The notes beneath the pieces were generated by a model. That model did no database searches. It had not been told where the DNA came from and worked only from the letters and a program-made list of their open reading frames with translations. The position numbers and the translations under genes were made by a program. 64,000 nucleotides of DNA from assembly GCF_000430505.1 (NCBI RefSeq), contig NZ_AUMD01000011.1, positions 186,001-250,000 on the forward strand, written 5' to 3'. Every line of letters begins with the position of its first letter. Position 1 is the first letter of the stretch. The stretch comes from Eisenibacter elegans DSM 3317 (GTDB lineage: Bacteria; Bacteroidota; Bacteroidia; Cytophagales; Microscillaceae). Below are positions 43,063 to 52,036 of the stretch, in pieces.

Positions 43063-43584
43063 TTACCAATCTGCCAAGGTCGCATTGAAAATGTCAAGAT
43101 TGATTTGCTCGAAGATTTGACTAATCAGCCGAACCTCGACTGTGGAGAGGTCTTGGTTTTGGGGGAAATCTTGATAAAAGGAAAACTGCCGGCGGAAGTC
43201 TTTGTCTTCTTCTATCATATTCTTAAAATCTACATCCACAGTAATGGTCAGGCGGTTTACCGCACCAGCGTCATTGGCTGTAACACCTTGTGGCATAGCA
43301 GTATAGCCTACGACCATTCCCTCTAGGGTTAGGTCTGCGTCGCCCGGAGAGTTGACCAATTGTAGGCGGGAGTTTTGTAAAAAATATCCCTTTAAATCTT
43401 CCGTAAACTGTTGGCCGAGGTTGGCCGGCCCGGCGGCGGCTTGGTTGAAGAAGTTGCCGATATAAATCGTTTTGGCTGTAGTACTGATACCCGAAAAAGA
43501 ATAAATACCGCAGCCTTGAAGCGTCAAACAGCACAAAAGCAGACCATAGAGGCCAAGGCTGCGAAGGTTAAGCATCGATGTCAT
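43063..43584 (-). CDS. lptE: LPS-assembly lipoprotein LptE
   Basis: 173 residues. A lipoprotein signal ends CCLTLQGC, a clear lipobox, followed by GIYSFSGISTTAKTIYIGNFFNQAA, the typical Bacteroidota LptE start. The rest is an alpha/beta fold ending IFEQINLDIFNATLADW. LptE plugs the LptD barrel and helps place LPS in the outer leaflet. ATG at 43584 overlaps the end of the sigma-54 activator gene by 17 bases; ATG 43575 is also possible. A much longer frame upstream is rejected because it lies inside the activator gene. Confidence 0.85.
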   Translation of the reverse strand: MTSMLNLRSLGLYGLLLCCLTLQGCGIYSFSGISTTAKTIYIGNFFNQAAAGPANLGQQFTEDLKGYFLQNSRLQLVNSPGDADLTLEGMVVGYTAMPQGVTANDAGAVNRLTITVDVDFKNMIEEDKDFRRQFSFYQDFPQNQDLSTVEVRLISQIFEQINLDIFNATLADW

Positions 43585-44893
43585 AATGTTTGATTTTGCG
43601 GTAGAGGGTTCTTTCAGAAATGCCCAAATCTTGGGCTGCGTTTTTGCGTTTGTTTTTGTTTTTGCGTAGCGCTTTGATGATGAGTTCTTTTTCTTTTTGT
43701 TCGATAGAGAGCGATTCGTCAGCGGCTTCTTCGTAGGTGATTTCGTGTATTTTTTCGTCCTCATCATCGAGGTTTTGGGTTTTGGATATGACGACAGTAT
43801 CTTCAGTGCCGGCGTGTTTGGGTTGGTTGTAGGGCAAGAGTTTGGCTCCGGCAGCTACGGTATTGGGGCTGTTCAGGGGCGCATCGTCATCGGGCAGGTT
43901 GGTAAAGAGCTCACGATGGTCGCGCAGTAGCTCGGCAGCGCTAAAATCGCCTTGGTGTAAGAGTTGGAAGACCAATTTTTTCAGCTCCGTTACATCGCGC
44001 CGCATATCGAAAAGCACCTTGTAGAGCAACTCGCGTTCGTTGAGGCTATCCTTGCCGGTGTTTTCAGCTCCGCCCAAAAATGCAGGTATGGATTGTTTGG
44101 GAGTGATTTTGGGCAGGTATTTGCCCAGGGTGTGTGCATCAATCTCCCGGCTTAGTTCGAGGGCAGATATTTGTTCGGCCAAGTTCTTGAGCTGTCGGAT
44201 ATTGCCCGGAAAGGGGTAGCCTTTGAGCAGCTCGGCGGCTTCGGGAGTATATTTGATGGGCTGGACCTTGTATTTTTCTGCAAAATCGACGGCAAACTTA
44301 CGGAATAGCAGCAGTACATCCTCTCCCCGCTCTCGTAGAGGAGGTACATAAATGGGCACGGTGTTGAGGCGGTAGTAGAGGTCTTCGCGGAACTTGTGTT
44401 CGCGCACAGCTTCGGCAAGGTTTACGTTGGTAGCTGCGATGACCCGCACGTCGGTTTTTTGGACTTTGTTTCCCCCCATACGGATAAACTCCCCGTTTTC
44501 GAGTACGCGCAAAAGCATGGCCTGGGTGTCGAGAGGCATCTCGCCGATTTCGTCGAGGAAGATAGTACCGCCATCTACGACCTCAAAGTACCCTTTGCGG
44601 GCATCGACTGCGCCGGTAAAAGCCCCTTTTTCGTGGCCAAAGAGTTCGGAGTAGATGGTACCTTCGGGGATAGCGCCACAGTTGATGGCGATGAACTGGC
44701 CGTGTTTGCGGGGGCTGAGGCTATGGATGATTTTTGAAAATGATTCTTTACCGCTGCCGCTTTCGCCCGTAATGACGACACTCATATCGGTGGGGGCTAC
44801 CTGAACAGCAATACGGATGGCATGCACCAGCGCCGGAGAAGCGCCGATGATGCCAAAGCGTTGTTTGATATGTTGAATTTCTTCTTCACTCAC
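43568..44893 (-). CDS. Sigma-54-dependent transcriptional activator without receiver domain
   Basis: 441 residues. After only about 18 residues comes a full AAA+ sigma-54 interaction domain: Walker A GESGSGKES, HEKGAFTGAVD with the GAFTGA loop that contacts sigma-54, Walker B GGTIFLDEIGEM, sensor VIAATNVNL and FREDLYYRLNTVPI. A linker follows, then a Fis-type helix-turn-helix at the C-terminus (RKNAAQDLGISERTLYRKIKHY). There is no N-terminal sensor, so activity may be set by expression or another protein. GTG at 44893. Operon partner of lptE and miaB; this gene order is common in Bacteroidota. Targets unknown. Confidence 0.92.
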   Translation of the reverse strand: MSEEEIQHIKQRFGIIGASPALVHAIRIAVQVAPTDMSVVITGESGSGKESFSKIIHSLSPRKHGQFIAINCGAIPEGTIYSELFGHEKGAFTGAVDARKGYFEVVDGGTIFLDEIGEMPLDTQAMLLRVLENGEFIRMGGNKVQKTDVRVIAATNVNLAEAVREHKFREDLYYRLNTVPIYVPPLRERGEDVLLLFRKFAVDFAEKYKVQPIKYTPEAAELLKGYPFPGNIRQLKNLAEQISALELSREIDAHTLGKYLPKITPKQSIPAFLGGAENTGKDSLNERELLYKVLFDMRRDVTELKKLVFQLLHQGDFSAAELLRDHRELFTNLPDDDAPLNSPNTVAAGAKLLPYNQPKHAGTEDTVVISKTQNLDDEDEKIHEITYEEAADESLSIEQKEKELIIKALRKNKNKRKNAAQDLGISERTLYRKIKHYDIDA

Positions 44894-44896
44894 GGT

Positions 44897-45481
44897 TTAT
44901 CGGGTGTTATCGCGAATTTCTTGGATTTTCTCTTCGATGCCTTGGTACTTGCGTTGCGAGTAGGGGCCGGTGGTTTTGTGTACAATGGTGCCTTTGCGGT
45001 GTACCAAGAATACGGCTAGTTCATCTTTTTTGAGGCTTACTTGGCTCTTGCCTACGGGGTATACAGCGGCGTTTTCTTTGTCTTCGGGCTTGGCTTCTTT
45101 GCGCATTTTGTTGATGACCTTGTTGACCGAAATGCCCGGGATGAGCGCCACGTAGTGAATATCACCATCGTAGCCGCCTTCGTCTTCAAACAGGCCGCCC
45201 AAGATTTTCTCACCTTGGCCTTCTTTGCGGAAGAGGTTGTTGAGGAAGGGTTGCCATTCGCTCAGAAGGTCAAAGGCGGGAGAGTCTTCTCCGGAAGGGC
45301 GCAAGACGACGATGACCTGCACACGCCCATCTTTGGGAAGTGTTACGTTGATTTCGCGGTCTTTGTCGTCGAGCTGGGTAACGGTCATACGCGGAAAAGC
45401 ACTGTTGACGTTTTGGGCTTGCAAACAATAGCCGCCTATGATTCCGAACAGCAGCGTGAGGGTGAGGAGGGTTCGATTCAT
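44897..45481 (-). CDS. Exported protein of unknown function
   Basis: 194 residues with a signal peptide (LLTLTLLFGIIGGYCLQAQ). The mature part shows short beta strands and loops (RVQVIVVLRPSGEDSPAFD, GGYDGDIHYVALIPGISV, DELAVFLVHRKGTIVHK), which could be a thioredoxin-like or related alpha/beta fold but without a CxxC. I chose ATG 45481 because it gives a proper signal peptide; a frame reaching 45556 adds 25 residues of no signal character. It lies three bases before the sigma-54 activator in the miaB run. Confidence 0.75.
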   Translation of the reverse strand: MNRTLLTLTLLFGIIGGYCLQAQNVNSAFPRMTVTQLDDKDREINVTLPKDGRVQVIVVLRPSGEDSPAFDLLSEWQPFLNNLFRKEGQGEKILGGLFEDEGGYDGDIHYVALIPGISVNKVINKMRKEAKPEDKENAAVYPVGKSQVSLKKDELAVFLVHRKGTIVHKTTGPYSQRKYQGIEEKIQEIRDNTR

Positions 45482-45561
45482 TGTGGGTAGTGGGGTTTGG
45501 TTGGAAATGCGGTTTTTTATGAAGTATTGAGGGCTGTGTTCTACAGCCCCAAACAAGCCGC

Positions 45562-47055
45562 CTACTCTACGGCTTCGCCTAAGAGGGTGGCGGCGGTACA
45601 GTCTTTGATGAGTACGTGGGCATATTGACCTTTTTGGTAGTGCTCTTTGGGGAATACAACGACCTTGTTGGCGGAGTTGCGACCCATCAAATACTCGTCG
45701 GAGCGCTTCGAGAAACCTTCGATGAGTACTTTGTATACACGGCCTACATCTTGCTGATTGCGGCGGGCGGAAAGGGTCTGCTGTAGGGCGATGACTTCGT
45801 TGAGGCGGCGTTTTTTGATGTCGAGCGGTACATCGTCTACGTGTTTTTTGGCTGCCGGCGTGTTGGGGCGCTCAGAGTAGTAAAACATGTAGGCAAAATC
45901 GTAGTTGGCCCACTCCATAAGGGAGAGTGTGGCTTGGTGGTCTTCTTCGGTTTCGGTGCAGAAGCCCGTGATGATATCGGTCGAGATGCCACAATCGTTG
46001 CCCACTATCCGGCGGATGGCCTCTACCCTATCCATATACCATTCGCGGGTGTAGCCACGGTTCATGAGGTCGAGCACGCGGCTGCTGCCACTCTGTACGG
46101 GCAGGTGGATGTAGTTGCAGATGTTGTCGTAGGCGGCCATAGTGCGCAGCACATCATCGGTCATGTCCTTGGGGTGAGAGGTCGAAAAGCGCACGCGCAG
46201 GTCGGGGCTTACCTTGGCTACACTTTCGAGTAGTTGGGCAAAGTTGACAACTTCCACGCCGGTTAGGTCTACCCCTTTTTTGACGGCCTTTTCTTCACCC
46301 TTGATAGAGATGACCTCGGGGTGTGAGCTCCATAGGTAGGAGTCTACGTTTTGGCCTAGGAGGGTAACCTCGCGGTAGCCCCTGTCGAAGAGGTCTTGGG
46401 CTTCGGCCACGATAGAATGCGGGTTGCGGCTGCGCTCACGGCCACGGGTAAAAGGTACGACACAGAAAGAGCACATATTGTCGCAGCCACGGGAAATCGA
46501 GATAAAGGCCGTGATGCCGTTGCTGTTGAGGCGCACAGGCGTGATGTCGGCATAGGTCTCTTCGCGAGAGAGGAATACATTGACAGCCTTGTGCCCACCA
46601 TCAACCTCGGCGACCAAGTCGGGCAGGGCGCGGTAAGCGTCGGGGCCGGCTACGAGGTCTACCATCTTTTCTTCTTCGAGCAGCTGGGCTTTGAGGCGCT
46701 CAGCCATACAGCCCAACACCCCGATGGTGAGCTGGGGGCGCTTTTGTTTGAAATCGTTGAGCACCTGTAGGCGCTTGCGGATGCGCTGCTCAGCATTGTC
46801 GCGAATGGCGCAGGTGTTGAGGAAGATGACATCGGCCTCGTCGGGCGTAGAGGTGGTGTCGAAGCCGTGTTCACTCATCACAGAGGCTACGATTTCGCTG
46901 TCCGAAAAATTCATCTGACAGCCATAGCTCTCTATATACAGTTTGCGGCCTTTGCCGCTATGGGTATCGGGGGTGGTTTGGTAAGTCTCGCAGGCTTCGG
47001 GGCTGCTTGCTGCGCCTTCCGGCATCACCGGAATGTCTTGAATTAACTTGCTCAT
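45562..47055 (-). CDS. miaB: tRNA-2-methylthio-N6-dimethylallyladenosine synthase MiaB
   Basis: 497 residues. A radical-SAM methylthiotransferase that makes ms2i6A37. An N-terminal UPF0004 domain binds one iron-sulfur cluster ([37 protein letters not shown]). The radical SAM core has [20 protein letters not shown] with CxxxCxxC. A C-terminal TRAM domain follows ([17 protein letters not shown]...). There is an N-terminal tail of about 35 residues before the domain. ATG at 47055. First gene of the minus-strand run to secG. Confidence 0.96.
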   Translation of the reverse strand: MSKLIQDIPVMPEGAASSPEACETYQTTPDTHSGKGRKLYIESYGCQMNFSDSEIVASVMSEHGFDTTSTPDEADVIFLNTCAIRDNAEQRIRKRLQVLNDFKQKRPQLTIGVLGCMAERLKAQLLEEEKMVDLVAGPDAYRALPDLVAEVDGGHKAVNVFLSREETYADITPVRLNSNGITAFISISRGCDNMCSFCVVPFTRGRERSRNPHSIVAEAQDLFDRGYREVTLLGQNVDSYLWSSHPEVISIKGEEKAVKKGVDLTGVEVVNFAQLLESVAKVSPDLRVRFSTSHPKDMTDDVLRTMAAYDNICNYIHLPVQSGSSRVLDLMNRGYTREWYMDRVEAIRRIVGNDCGISTDIITGFCTETEEDHQATLSLMEWANYDFAYMFYYSERPNTPAAKKHVDDVPLDIKKRRLNEVIALQQTLSARRNQQDVGRVYKVLIEGFSKRSDEYLMGRNSANKVVVFPKEHYQKGQYAHVLIKDCTAATLLGEAVE

Positions 47056-47492
47056 TGTCTTGCTACTTCGTGAAAAGCCTCAGAATATGCTCAGAGAGGC
47101 TTTGTGCCAAATGGAGTACGATTGTATGGGTGCAAAAATAAAACTTTGGAATGGGATGACAAAATGTCAGTCTGATTCAAAACACATTTTCGCTGACTTT
47201 GGTTTGGCTTTAGGCTTTTTTAACGTACTAGACGGGGGCGCAGTACAAAAGCAAGGGTTGGGTATATTTGTTACTCAATCATCCCGGTATATATTGGGGG
47301 GCTACCCAATTTCTCCAAAAGTGGTGCCTGTATTGCGTTTTTGGCCTTATCTTGCTCCTATCTACCAGATGTAGTGCCGACACCACTGCCCTGTCTACAG
47401 ACTGGATGCGATATAATACCCACAAGTCAAGAAGATTTGCGGGAGTAGTGTGTATTAGAAATGGTTTATCAATCCTAATCCCCAAGCCCAAC
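47056..47492. other. Region without a supported gene
   Basis: 437 bases upstream of miaB. Two TTG/GTG-started frames (47048-47374 and 47268-47621) have no recognisable protein sequence. The last part may be the decayed upstream region of the WG-repeat gene. Confidence 0.4.
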
Positions 47493-47912
47493 AATGAAAC
47501 ATCAAATCTTCCCCCAATTATCTTGCTCATCGCCCACAAGATTTATGAGTATGGCCGAAGCCACCTCAGTGTTATCTGTAAAAACTTTGTCGTGCTACTC
47601 CTGCTTACGTGTACTGATTGATGGCTATGCACAGGAAATTGAACAAATGAAAAGAAAGAGCTGAACGCAAGTTTGACAGATGTGCAAGACCTGCCTCTTG
47701 TCTCCTACCGAAAGGGGAACAAATGGGGTTTTGTCAGCTATGGAGATAAAAAAACGGTCATCCTTCCAAAGTATGACGAGGCTGAGCGTTTTCGCGAAGG
47801 ATTGGCTCTAATCAAACTCAATGGTAAATACGGATATGTGGATAAAGAAGGTCGGGAGTGTGGGGAGGATTTAGAGGAGCTTCAGATGATTTTGGGGTAC
47901 AGCCTTTTGTAG
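47493..47912 (+). pseudogene. Decayed WG-repeat protein
   Basis: The end (about 47643-47912) encodes a clear WG-repeat fragment: LPLVSYRKGNKWGFVSYGDKKT and LALIKLNGKYGYVDKEGRE, with no credible start codon. Just upstream, a hydrophobic signal-like segment (KNFVVLLLLTC, 47580-47615) is in the same frame but ends at stops at 47619 and 47640. The matching signal-cleavage-like DGYAQ lies in another frame (47620-47634). Two small compensating indels or stop mutations would explain this. The C-terminus is shortened, since WG proteins usually have many repeats. It is probably non-functional. Confidence 0.5.
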
Positions 47913-48307
47913 AGGAGTAAAAATAAGTGAGATTTGCGCGAGCCACCTTTCCAAGGCTTTTATCTGAACTACACGCCACTGAATATTTTCTAAAAAACGA
48001 AATATGGATTCTCCTTTGAGGCCTTTGCAGTTGAATATGTGCCAAGAGCAGGGGGTAAAATGGGCACAACAACGATAGAACCCAAAAATGTCCAGTGCCT
48101 GAATTATTAAAACACTGATTACTAGTGTGTTATGAATAATGTAAATACTTGGTTTTTGGTGCGTGTTAAAAAATGTATATTATCCTGCCTCGCAATGCAA
48201 AGGCTCTGAGGGCTCGGTGGGTTTGTAAATATCTAATATTTAGGGGGTTAAATGGTATTAACGCAATGCTACAGACCATAGGGGGACTTACTTTGAGAAT
48301 GCGATAC
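47913..48307. other. Gene-free region with one repeat copy
   Basis: 395 bases between the WG-repeat remnant and the acn terminator. It contains the MITE-like copy 3; the rest (48102-48307) has no recognised feature. Confidence 0.5.
47972..48101 (+). repeat. MITE-like element copy 3
   Basis: 130 bases. Left end CACGCCACTGAATATTTT (47972-47989); right end AAAATGTCCAGTGCCTG, its inverted partner, ending at 48101. The interior matches the outer parts of copy 2 without the inserted repeat, so it shows the pre-insertion form. Confidence 0.75.
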
Positions 48308-48339
48308 AAAAAAACCACCCCGAAAAGTTCGGGATGGTT
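48308..48339 (-). terminator. Intrinsic terminator of acn
   Basis: AACCACCCCGAA (48313-48324) pairs with TTCGGGATGGTT (48328-48339) with one mismatch, followed on the minus strand by TTTTTTT. Confidence 0.85.
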
Positions 48340-48375
48340 CTTGGGGGAAAGTCGGTATATGCGCCGACCTCGTGC

Positions 48376-50640
48376 TTAGGCGTTTTGTGCGGCGATGAGG
48401 TTGAGCGCCGAACCAGCCTTGAACCACTCAATCTGAGCAGTGTTGTAGGTATGGTTCAGGGTTACCTCGTCTTTGCTACCGTCGGCGTGGTTGAGCACCA
48501 TTTTGAGCGGCTGCCCTTCGGCAAAAGTAGTCAGGCCTACGATATCGATGTTATCGTCTTCCTTGACTTTGTCGTAGTCGGCTGGGTTGGCAAAAGTAAG
48601 CGCCAGCATTCCTTGCTTTTTGAGGTTGGTTTCGTGAATACGGGCAAATGATTTTACAATCACGGCACGCACGCCGAGGTGGCGTGGCTCCATAGCAGCG
48701 TGCTCACGCGAAGAGCCTTCACCGTAGTTTTCGTCTCCTACGACTACCGATCCAATACCGGCGGCTTTGTAAGCACGCTGTACGGCAGGTACTTCTCCGT
48801 AGCTGCCATCCAGTTGGTTTTTCACCTTGTTGGTAGCGCCGTTGAAGGCATTGGTAGCGCCGATGAGGAGGTTGTTGGAGATATTGTCGAGATGTCCGCG
48901 ATATTTGAGCCAAGGGCCGGCCATCGAGATATGGTCGGTAGTACACTTGCCTTTGGCTTTGATGAGCAGCTTGAGGCCGGTGAGGTCAGTACCTTCCCAA
49001 GCTTTGAAAGGGTCTAGGAGCTGCAAGCGGTCAGAGCTGGGGCTTACCTGTACTTGTACCTTGCTGCCGTCTTCGGCGGGGGCTTGGTAGCCACGGTCTT
49101 CTACGGCATAACCTTTGGGGGGAGCCATCAAGCCGGTAGGCTCATCGAGCATCACTTCCTGACCGTCTTGGTTTACAAGCTTGTCGGTCATGGGGTTGAA
49201 GGTCAGGTCGCCGGCAATGGCAAAGGCCGTTACGATTTCGGGCGAGGCCACGAAGGCGTGTGTGGCCGTGAAGCCATCGTTACGCTTGGCAAAGTTACGG
49301 TTAAACGAGGTGATGATAGAGTTGGCGCGCTCTGGGTCGTCGATATGGCGCGACCACTGACCGATACAAGGGCCGCAGGCATTGGCCAATACTACGCCGC
49401 CTATTTGACCGAAGGTATCGAGCAAGCCGTCGCGTTCGGCAGTATAGCGAACGGTTTCAGAACCAGGGGTGATGGTAAACTCAGCGTTTACCTTTAGTTT
49501 TTTGTCGATGGCTTGCTTGGCGAGCGAGGCAGCGCGGGTCAAGTCTTCGTAAGAAGAGTTGGTACAAGAGCCGATGAGTCCTACTTCGAGGCGCTGTGGA
49601 TAGCCGTTGTCTTTAACCGCTTGGGCAAACTTAGAGAGAGGCCAAGCCAAGTCGGGCGTGAAGGGACCGTTGATGTGTGGCTCCAACTCAGAGAGGTTGA
49701 TTTCGATGAGTTGGTCATAATATTTGGCAGGATCGGCGTACACTTCTTCGTCGGGGCGGAGGTGGGCTTTATACTGCTCGGCGAGGGCGGCTACATCTGC
49801 ACGGTCGGTAGACTCTAGGTACTCCTTCATATGTTGGTCGAAGGCAAACACCGAAGTAGTAGCTCCGATTTCAGCTCCCATATTGCAGATAGTACCTTTG
49901 CCGGTAGCAGAAAGTGCGTCTGCGCCTTCTCCGAAGTATTCTACAATAGCACCGGTACCGCCTTTTACGGTCAGGATGCCAGCTACTTTCAAGATTACAT
50001 CTTTGGCAGAAGCCCATCCGCTCAGCTTACCGGTAAGTTTGATACCGATGAGTTTGGGGAACTTCAGCTCCCAAGCCATACCGGCCATTACGTCTACTGC
50101 ATCTGCACCACCTACACCGATGGCAATCATTCCTAGGCCGCCTGCATTGGGCGTGTGAGAGTCTGTACCGATCATCATACCACCCGGAAAGGCGTAGTTT
50201 TCGAGTACTACTTGGTGGATAATCCCTGCGCCGGGCTTCCAGAAGCCGATGCCATACTTGTCTGATACCGAAGACAAGAAGTCATAAACCTCCTTGTTGA
50301 TGTCTTTGGCAGTGGCCAAATCTTTGGCAGCGCCTTGCTTGGCTTGGATTAAGTGGTCGCAGTGTACAGTACTCGGAACAGCTACCTTGGGTTTGCCGGC
50401 AGACATAAACTGCAACAGAGCCATTTGAGCGGTAGCATCCTGCATAGCTACACGGTCAGGGGCAAAATCTACATAATCAGCACCGCGTTTGAAGGCTTGC
50501 GTAGGGATGCCATCATAGAGGTGGGTATACAAAATCTTCTCGGCCAAAGTAAGGGGGCGGCCTACTACTTTGCGTGCTGACTCTATACGCTCGCCCATAC
50601 GAGCATAGACAGCCTTAATCATATCAATATCAAAAGCCAT
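48376..50640 (-). CDS. acn: Aconitate hydratase
   Basis: 754 residues. Interconverts citrate and isocitrate in the TCA cycle with a 4Fe-4S cluster. Visible motifs: VHCDHLI, the [25 protein letters not shown] region, the cluster cysteines in [14 protein letters not shown] and [11 protein letters not shown], and the swivel-domain [19 protein letters not shown]. Length and sequence match the mitochondrial-type aconitase usual in Bacteroidota. ATG at 50640 is chosen; the frame reaching 50904 adds 88 residues that do not match the family. Single gene with its own terminator. Confidence 0.96.
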   Translation of the reverse strand: MAFDIDMIKAVYARMGERIESARKVVGRPLTLAEKILYTHLYDGIPTQAFKRGADYVDFAPDRVAMQDATAQMALLQFMSAGKPKVAVPSTVHCDHLIQAKQGAAKDLATAKDINKEVYDFLSSVSDKYGIGFWKPGAGIIHQVVLENYAFPGGMMIGTDSHTPNAGGLGMIAIGVGGADAVDVMAGMAWELKFPKLIGIKLTGKLSGWASAKDVILKVAGILTVKGGTGAIVEYFGEGADALSATGKGTICNMGAEIGATTSVFAFDQHMKEYLESTDRADVAALAEQYKAHLRPDEEVYADPAKYYDQLIEINLSELEPHINGPFTPDLAWPLSKFAQAVKDNGYPQRLEVGLIGSCTNSSYEDLTRAASLAKQAIDKKLKVNAEFTITPGSETVRYTAERDGLLDTFGQIGGVVLANACGPCIGQWSRHIDDPERANSIITSFNRNFAKRNDGFTATHAFVASPEIVTAFAIAGDLTFNPMTDKLVNQDGQEVMLDEPTGLMAPPKGYAVEDRGYQAPAEDGSKVQVQVSPSSDRLQLLDPFKAWEGTDLTGLKLLIKAKGKCTTDHISMAGPWLKYRGHLDNISNNLLIGATNAFNGATNKVKNQLDGSYGEVPAVQRAYKAAGIGSVVVGDENYGEGSSREHAAMEPRHLGVRAVIVKSFARIHETNLKKQGMLALTFANPADYDKVKEDDNIDIVGLTTFAEGQPLKMVLNHADGSKDEVTLNHTYNTAQIEWFKAGSALNLIAAQNA

Positions 50641-50793
50641 AGTCTTTATTGGAATAGTGAAATTTGAGAAAATAAACAAACAATGTTTAAGCAAAAATAA
50701 AAAATCAAAGGCATATCCATAGCTACAAACACTATTTAGAATGTATTTAAATAGCTGTGCAGCCTTGTTTTGTCTCATGCTACGCAAACATAA

Positions 50794-50817
50794 AACCCCA
50801 AGCATTGCTCGGGGCTT
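50794..50817 (-). terminator. Probable terminator of the Ala/Lys-rich protein gene
   Basis: AACCCCAAGCA and TGCTCGGGGCTT pair with one mismatch, and TTTTATG follows on the minus strand. It lies in the 300-base gap upstream of acn, which has nothing else recognised apart from A/T-rich sequence. Confidence 0.55.
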
Positions 50818-50944
50818 ATGTAGTATGTTTAACAAATTGTGATCGTGTAAAAAAGCTAGAAAGCACTTGGCTTTCAGGTGTTCGTAATGAAAACTGCAAA
50901 CCAATTACGTACCCAAGTGCTTTACAATGTATCTTGATGCGCTT

Positions 50945-51217
50945 TTAGCGCTTTCTTTTGCCTTTCTTGGTTTTATCTTGTTTGGCATTACTTGGTAAAC
51001 CAGTATAGATAATGTGAGCCGCCACAGGGGGCAAGGATATGGGTGCCAATACAGAGTTAGCTGTATTGTTCTGGGCGGTAGGAGATACTTCGGGAGCAGG
51101 AACATTGCTCGCTTTTTGCGCCAAGCGCTTAGCCGCTGTTTTGGGAGCAGGCGAAGGCTTGCTTGCTGTCTTGGTGTTTGTTGTCCGAGTAGTAGGTTTA
51201 GGGGCTTTATCAGTCAT
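50945..51217 (-). CDS. Small Ala/Pro/Lys-rich basic protein, unknown
   Basis: 90 residues starting MTDKAPKPTTRTTNTKTASK. Low complexity, rich in Lys, Thr, Ala and Pro, with a basic tail KQDKTKKGKRKR. It could be a nucleic-acid-binding or ribosome-associated tail-like protein, but no family is recognised. The start ATG 51217 is preferred over a frame reaching 51316. It has a good -7 box (TATCTTTG on the minus strand, 51246-51253) with TTTG 23 bases upstream, which supports it as a real transcription unit. Confidence 0.6.
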   Translation of the reverse strand: MTDKAPKPTTRTTNTKTASKPSPAPKTAAKRLAQKASNVPAPEVSPTAQNNTANSVLAPISLPPVAAHIIYTGLPSNAKQDKTKKGKRKR

Positions 51218-51245
51218 GGCGGCGGTAATTTTCGATAATAGGCCA

Positions 51246-51280
51246 CAAAGATACGCACTATAGAGGATAAATTTATCAAA
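51246..51280 (-). promoter_or_regulatory. Promoter of the small basic protein gene
   Basis: On the minus strand TTTG (51277-51280), a 23-base spacer and TATCTTTG (51246-51253), 28 bases before the ATG. The spacer is slightly longer than usual. Confidence 0.5.
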
Positions 51281-51346
51281 AAATAACAGAAAATTAACAC
51301 TGCGCTTGTAAGCCACTAGACATTTTCAGAAAAGTAGTTCAGAGTT

Positions 51347-51479
51347 CACACCACCGGATATTTGTGGAAAAGTAGCTCGGAGCTCTAGCTCCGAGACAAG
51401 CGGAGGTCTCATTTTGGGGGTAAACTGAGACTTAACCCACAGTTTTAACTGTGGGATTTGCAAAATATCCAGTGGCGTG
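51347..51479 (+). repeat. MITE-like element copy 4 (hairpin subfamily)
   Basis: 133 bases. Left end CACACCACCGGATATTTG; right end ATATCCAGTGGCGTG (51465-51479), imperfect inverted repeats. Inside are two perfect hairpins: CTCGGAGCT/AGCTCCGAG (51376-51384 and 51387-51395) and CCCACAGTT/AACTGTGGG (51436-51444 and 51447-51455). Homologous to copy 1 at 5571-5704. It lies just upstream of the folA promoter. Confidence 0.75.
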
Positions 51480-51500
51480 GGATATTTTCTTGTTCAGCCA

Positions 51501-51532
51501 TTGTGCCGGTTGCTTATTCCTTGCTAACTTCG
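51501..51532 (+). promoter_or_regulatory. Promoter of folA, adjacent to the start codon
   Basis: TTG (51501-51503), 21-base spacer, TAACTTCG (51525-51532), then only CCT before the ATG at 51536. The sequence TTGCTAACTTCGCC is identical to that in front of the PP2C gene at 11819. The transcript would be leaderless or nearly so. Confidence 0.6.
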
Positions 51533-51535
51533 CCT

Positions 51536-52033
51536 ATGCAACTGATTCTGATTGTCGCCGTAGCCCAAAACGGCGTTATTGGTCATAAAAACCAACTGCC
51601 TTGGCACCTGCCGGCAGACCTTAAGCATTTCAAAGCCACTACCCTTGGTCAAGCCATCGTGATGGGGCGCAAAACTTTTGAGTCCATCGGCAGGCCGCTG
51701 CCCAAGCGGCTCAACATTGTCCTGACCAGACAAGCCAATTATCCTGCTCCGGAGGGCATAGCCACCTGTACAACCCTAGCCGCTGCCCAAGCCCTAGCCG
51801 CCGCCCAAGGCTACACACAACTGTTTGTGATAGGTGGGGGAGAGTTGTATGCCCAAGCCCTTCCCTTGGCACACAAAATCATCTTGACAGCCGTAGCCGC
51901 CCAGCCCGAAGGCGATGCGTTTTTCCCCACACCCGACCCTGCGCAGTGGCAGCTCACCGCCGAAACCCCCGTAGCCGCCGATACCGACAACCAATACCCC
52001 TTCACGATTCAGGAGTGGGTGCGGCGGGGATAA
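51536..52033 (+). CDS. folA: Dihydrofolate reductase
   Basis: 165 residues. Reduces dihydrofolate to tetrahydrofolate with NADPH. The family pattern is complete: LIVAVAQNGVIGHKNQLPWHLPADLKHFK (described by its position at about 5-33) with the catalytic Asp in PADL, VMGRKTFESIGRPLPKR for NADPH, and FVIGGGELYAQAL. ATG 51536 gives the standard N-terminus; the frame reaching 51458 is rejected because it runs through repeat and promoter sequence. Convergent with the HAD gene three bases later. Confidence 0.95.
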   Translation: MQLILIVAVAQNGVIGHKNQLPWHLPADLKHFKATTLGQAIVMGRKTFESIGRPLPKRLNIVLTRQANYPAPEGIATCTTLAAAQALAAAQGYTQLFVIGGGELYAQALPLAHKIILTAVAAQPEGDAFFPTPDPAQWQLTAETPVAADTDNQYPFTIQEWVRRG

Positions 52034-52036
52034 GCC

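Noticed and set aside
43585-43767. Long N-terminal extension of LptE
   Set aside because: It lies inside the sigma-54 activator gene and is a Lys/Thr-rich shadow; the lipoprotein signal sets the real start.
47048-47374. Plus-strand frames upstream of miaB
   Set aside because: No recognisable protein sequence and no ribosome-binding or ATG start; treated as non-coding.
50641-50904. N-terminal extension of 88 residues on aconitase
   Set aside because: It contains no conserved aconitase sequence, and the standard N-terminus begins at ATG 50640.
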